A stretch of 64,000 nt of DNA from Kudoa neothunni (lineage: Eukaryota; Cnidaria), in the NCBI GenBank assembly GCA_964304625.1, contig OZ199839.1, forward strand, positions 10,788,001 through 10,852,000, read 5' to 3'. Positions 60,149-64,000 of the stretch are shown piece by piece. The notes beneath the pieces were generated by a model that saw nothing but the letters and a program-made list of their open reading frames with translations, was not told the DNA's origin and did no database searches. Every line of letters starts with the position of its first letter. The stretch's first letter is position 1. A program made the translations under genes and the position numbers.

Positions 60149-63100
60149 ACAGTGGATATTAGCACGCTAGCGTATAATCCCTTGCCGGGACTGTCTATTG
60201 ACACGACAACGAATATCTCCAAAATTACTAATAATTCAAGGCAGTAATTTTATATATTGTTTTATTTTAAATAATGGAATTTTGTGACAAAGTCTGTTCA
60301 TCTAATTTTTGGTTTTTTATGACAACATTTTCATGAAATTCATTAATAAATAATATGTAAATTATTTATTTTTACATATATTATTACATAAAGCTATAAT
60401 ATATATTTTACAATAAAACTCGAATGAATATCATTTTTACAACATTAGAAATGAGCGGGTTGAATGTAAGTCGCGATATCGGCAAAGTGAATTCTGTCGT
60501 TGCAAGTTAGCAGTTAAATAAAAACAAACACTCGTAATCAATGTAAAGTTAACAATCGACCTGGATATAATTAAATTAATAAGATTGTTTATTTAATTGA
60601 ACGAAGGCTTTTCCTTGTTTGTTGTCTCTTAATTGCTGTCAACTCATAATCTTTAGGACTCCCAACAGCCTTAATTTTACTGGGGAAATGTTAGATCTAA
60701 AACATAATAATACTTGCTACACTAAGTTATATATCTTTTAATTCTGGAGGGTTTATTAATTCTATGTTTTCGAAATCAGTTATATCCGGGATAGGGGCGG
60801 TTTCAATTACATCTTTTTCTAGCGGTTCAGGTGGCTATGTATCATTTATTGGCGGAATTACAACAAGACTATTTTCTAATTAAACAAGTTCATTTTTTTG
60901 CCTTAACTAAAATTTATGTTTACCTGAGAAAGTTCGTGTAAAGAGGTCAATATCACTATCATACCCATCAATACTTGACTCTAAGAATGTGCCAAACTCT
61001 AAATTAAATCTTAGTTTACAAAAATAGAAACGTTCTATCTATCAAATTATTTAACGCCGCGTGATTATAATTTTTAAGAGTGTTTTCACACATTTTGAAT
61101 AATTTGATGCAGTGATCGAAATATTTCCCGCAGTATTCAGCAGAAGACGTGGATAATTGATTGGTATATACAATAGCCAACTTCGTACGTTTGGAAAAAG
61201 TGGTTATAATATCATGTTGCCTTTTTTATAACGGAACCATTTGGCATGATGTTTTGAGTTGAGTCATTTTTAGTTTTGACAAAATTTGATATATGTTCTT
61301 TGTTCCATCTGGGATGATATATATGTGAGCCAAACAATGGTAACAATGATTGTGATCTTTGTGTTAGAATGTGTTGGCAAGGTAGTTCATAAGATCGATA
61401 AAACTTACATGTACAAAAATTGATGGTTGAATTATAATTTCATCCACAATCAAATTTTGTTTGCAACTTTTTCAATTCACTAATTATAAGTTTACAGGAG
61501 AATGAAATTAATCGACCCCAATACTTTTTTTCAACCTCATTTTCAATTTTCCTATTGGGATGTCTTAGATAATTCGACCATTACATGACAAACTTTTTCT
61601 GTTCTGAATGAATTCAAGAGAATAAAGAATTTATTGAAAAAATCTTCCAGAATAGAGAATATTTTTATCACGCTCTTCAGTTTTGAATTAAGAGCCTCTA
61701 GTCGATTATTTATTAAATTATTGTAAAAGTGTGGGGCTTTACTGAATGATGTATGATCCATTGTGATTGAATTGGATCCCAAATTTTCTTGAAATAAGTA
61801 TTGAAATCCCAAATATTAAACTATAGAGCTCATCACATAAGTTTTCATAATCCACTTCATTTTTAGCATGCATCATTTTTTAAGAATGGATAACATGGAT
61901 ACTTTTATTTCATTATTAATATTATATTTCGCAAGTTTTAACTCTCATTGAAAAATCTCTATAATGTGAAATTTACAAATAAACATTTCGGCGTTGGAAA
62001 AATGATTTTTCATAACTTTTCGAAGTTTTAAATCCTTATCAGTAGCAATCGAGAGGATTTTTTTATCCAAGGAACAATTGATATCAGTTCATTAATGTAA
62101 CAGTCAACTACCACTTCTGCCTCCTCAAATATTATAAATGCACTATTTAGGTTTGTCAGATCCATAGAGTCTTCAGAAACATTCAGGTACAAGGGAGCTC
62201 TAAAATTAGAACATATAACTTTAATATTTTAAAATAATAAAAATAACAGCGAATCAAGTAATTTTTAGGTTGCGTCAATTGATAGATGTTCTGGAAAAAC
62301 ATCCTTCACTTTTTCATCCACAAATACAATTGCACCAACTTGATTTGTTTCACCTGCTAGTATTCTAACATCACAGTTATAATCTTCCGTTAGTAATTTA
62401 TAAAGGAAGTTCATATTAATCTTCAGTGTGGATATATATTCTTTAATATTATATATAGACTTCAATTTTATCATTTTACCGGTTTTCTTGTTGGATATCG
62501 GATTGAATTAATTTTGTATTAGCGCACAAAGAAACTATTTCCGACACTATTTGATCACTACGATCAAATTTTCGTTGTGGAGGCAAAAAATTTAAAAAAT
62601 GTTGGGTTTGTTTCATGATTGCGGCTTAAATTTAGTGATTTTACTTCGATCGTTTTAACGTCTGAACTTACTCTTAGTGACACATGAACGGGACATGTGT
62701 TTTTAATGGTTTGTTTTTCTCGAATGCCTTTTGACTTGTCTCGATGCCGGCCACTAAAATAACAAACATATTTGACGGAGTAATAATTTAAGTTTTCGTT
62801 GAATTTTTTCATGAGGACTCGTTTTATGTTTGATAGTTTTTTTGAGACACGCTTAATCGAGAAACAGCATGTTTGCTGTTCAAGCTTATGTATAAACTCT
62901 TCAAATTGCGTAAACGAGTCAAATTTTTGGCCTACATCGAATATATCAATATAGGTTCTACTTGTCATTTTCCGTACATGTGCCGCAAATATTTTATTTT
63001 AATTTTACAAATTTTAATTTTTAAATTATTATTCATTAATATTCACTTAACTATTGGTTACATGAGACAAGTGTAACATTTTAACTTTCTAATTTTCTTT

Positions 63101-63310
63101 AAACTAAACATAGTTTTTCCATTATTAGTGGAAAAGTCATTCAAAAAATACTGTAACATAAATAGATATTTTAGAAGCTCAGAATATGTTAAAACAATAT
63201 ATAAAATTACAGACTTGAACTAATAGTAATTTTGGAGAAATTCCTTGTCGAGTCAATAGACAGCCCCGGCAAGAGATTATACGTTAGCGTGTCAATATCT
63301 ATTGTCTGTT
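60149..63310 (-). mobile_element. MULE element, copy 2, with long terminal inverted repeats
   Basis: 60149-60265 is the reverse complement of 63190-63310 with scattered mismatches. Shared blocks include CACGCTA(A/G)CGTATAATC, CTTGCCGGG(A/G)CTGTCTATTGA and CTCCAAAATTACTA. The flanks are a perfect 10-base target duplication, tttatcgatg at 60139-60148 and 63311-63320. The element carries a SWIM-type MULE transposase on the minus strand. Long inverted repeats and a 9-11-base duplication are defining MULE features. Confidence 0.88.
61250..62968 (-). pseudogene. MULE transposase with SWIM finger, copy 2, decayed
   Basis: Order on the minus strand: an N-terminal segment (62564-62968) with IFDVGQKFDSFTQFEEFIHK, CCFSIKRVSKKL, YVCYFSGRHRDKSKGIREKQ and NTCPVHVSLRV, the cysteine-rich head of ZSWIM3-like MULEs. 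A helical region and the DDE start follow (FPEHLSIDAT, then APLYLNVSEDSMD, AFIIFEEAEVVVDCYI). Then come remains of the DKD and CxxH region near 61990-62060, a region around 61552-61812 with NNRLEALNSKLKSVIK, and a SWIM finger near 61370-61450 (YRSYELPCQHILTQR). Several frame changes are present. Its NNRLE(A/C)(L/I)NSK segment matches copy 1 (3.4-5.7 kb), showing one family. Confidence 0.72.
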
Positions 63311-63479
63311 TTTATCGATGGATATTAAAAATTAACATTTTTTACTCATCATTCCATCCGAAACAGCGTTATGTGGAACACATTCTAATCTTGCTCGCCT
63401 TATGCAAGACTTCCATGTATACGTGTCCAGTAAAACCAACAAAAATAATCTAGATATAAAATTAATCAATATTATATTG
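63311..63479. mobile_element. hAT-like repeat, right part after the MULE
   Basis: The sequence resumes the alignment to the 27.1-27.3 kb repeat exactly after the MULE: CATTCCATCCGAAACAG against CATTCCGTCAAAAACAG, and AATTAATCAATATTATATT against AATTAATCTATATTATATT. Similarity stops at 63479, where a second hAT-type end begins. Confidence 0.65.
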
Positions 63480-64000
63480 CAGGGGTGGTCTGACTTGGCT
63501 AGATGGGGAACCGATTTTAAGGTTGCTCAAATTTTCAGGAGACACAAGGCATTAACATCATTTATATACCTCTTCTTGATTTAAAACTTACATTATTAGA
63601 GTATTTTTGGTAAATATTATGATAAAAAGTCGTAGTATTATAAATATAGGTTGTTTTTTTCTTATTCAGTGAATTGATGAAAAACTTCCAAATAATTTGT
63701 ATAGGTATAATTTATGATGGTTTTTTCCAACAAAGTAAATTTGTAGTTAATGATCCAAGAAACTTTTTCTCTGTGAAAAAGGTCGCAAATGTAATAAAAT
63801 ATTTGTCATATTTGATCATGTTTGATAGTCTGACAGAGTAAAATTAAATATTTACGAATAAAGTAATAACACAAGAATTTAATGCTTTCGTTTTTTTGGA
63901 AATTATTTATAATGTTACAAGTTTTTTATGTTTCCGCATTATCAATGAACTGACGGTAATCCTGTCTGCATGATGTTAGCGCTCTACTAATTAGTTCCAT
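63480..64000. mobile_element. possible second hAT element, runs off the window
   Basis: It starts CAGGGGTGGTCTGACTTGGC, resembling hAT ends of the CAGGGGT type. It begins exactly where the older repeat's similarity ends. The candidate duplication would be ttatattg (63472-63479). No right end before base 64000 and no coding sequence. Tentative. Confidence 0.35.

Overview
The window looks like nuclear DNA of a small, AT-rich, intron-bearing animal genome. Nearly every recognisable gene is cut by very short GT-AG introns, mostly about 28-60 bases with TTTAG or TATAG acceptors. The gene set is animal-like: a TBC1D13-type Rab-GAP, a PDSS1-type polyprenyl diphosphate synthase, a DAZAP1/Musashi-type two-RRM protein, a PDZ-SH3 adaptor, a protein with several PTB-like domains, PPIL4 and MEAF6. 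Small introns, high AT, diverged animal genes and FLYWCH-headed ISXO2/Merlin transposases would suit a reduced parasitic animal such as a myxozoan. That is inference; the species cannot be fixed from this sequence.

Layout. 1-5.98 kb is transposon debris: a piggyBac fragment, a hAT transposase fragment and a MULE with a likely target duplication. 7.37-8.96 kb is TBC1D13 (+). 12.45-17.3 kb holds PDSS1 (-), a tiny three-exon gene (+) and the two-RRM gene (-), with perfect NRF1-type sites upstream of both minus-strand genes. 18.3-25.8 kb is a plus-strand run: a secreted/type I membrane protein with FN3-like domains, a PDZ-SH3 protein and a PTB protein. 26.9-27.6 kb is a hAT-like repeat. 27.86-30.26 kb holds PPIL4 and MEAF6 (-), 76 bases apart.

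30.3-35.6 kb is almost gene-free, with only transposon ends. 35.6-41.4 kb (+) has a four-helix membrane protein, a dynamin-like GTPase and a small helical protein. 42.15-45.6 kb (-) has a large Pro/Val/Ala repeat protein and an unrecognised gene. 49.46-51.24 kb (+) is a coiled-coil, basic protein with SxIP-like motifs. 51.9-64 kb is a transposon graveyard: a pogo/Tigger transposase, a 2.1-kb inverted-repeat element carrying a 530-bp hAT element, a 531-bp TA-flanked element, a Merlin transposase, and a piggyBac apparently broken by a hAT that was itself broken by a MULE.

The strongest structural observation is that last nest. The MULE has inverted repeats of about 120 bp and a 10-bp target duplication, and the related hAT copy at 27 kb preserves the uninterrupted site. 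No rRNA, tRNA, CRISPR or bacterial feature was found. Host gene boundaries are splice models made by eye; starts and some exon phases are uncertain.
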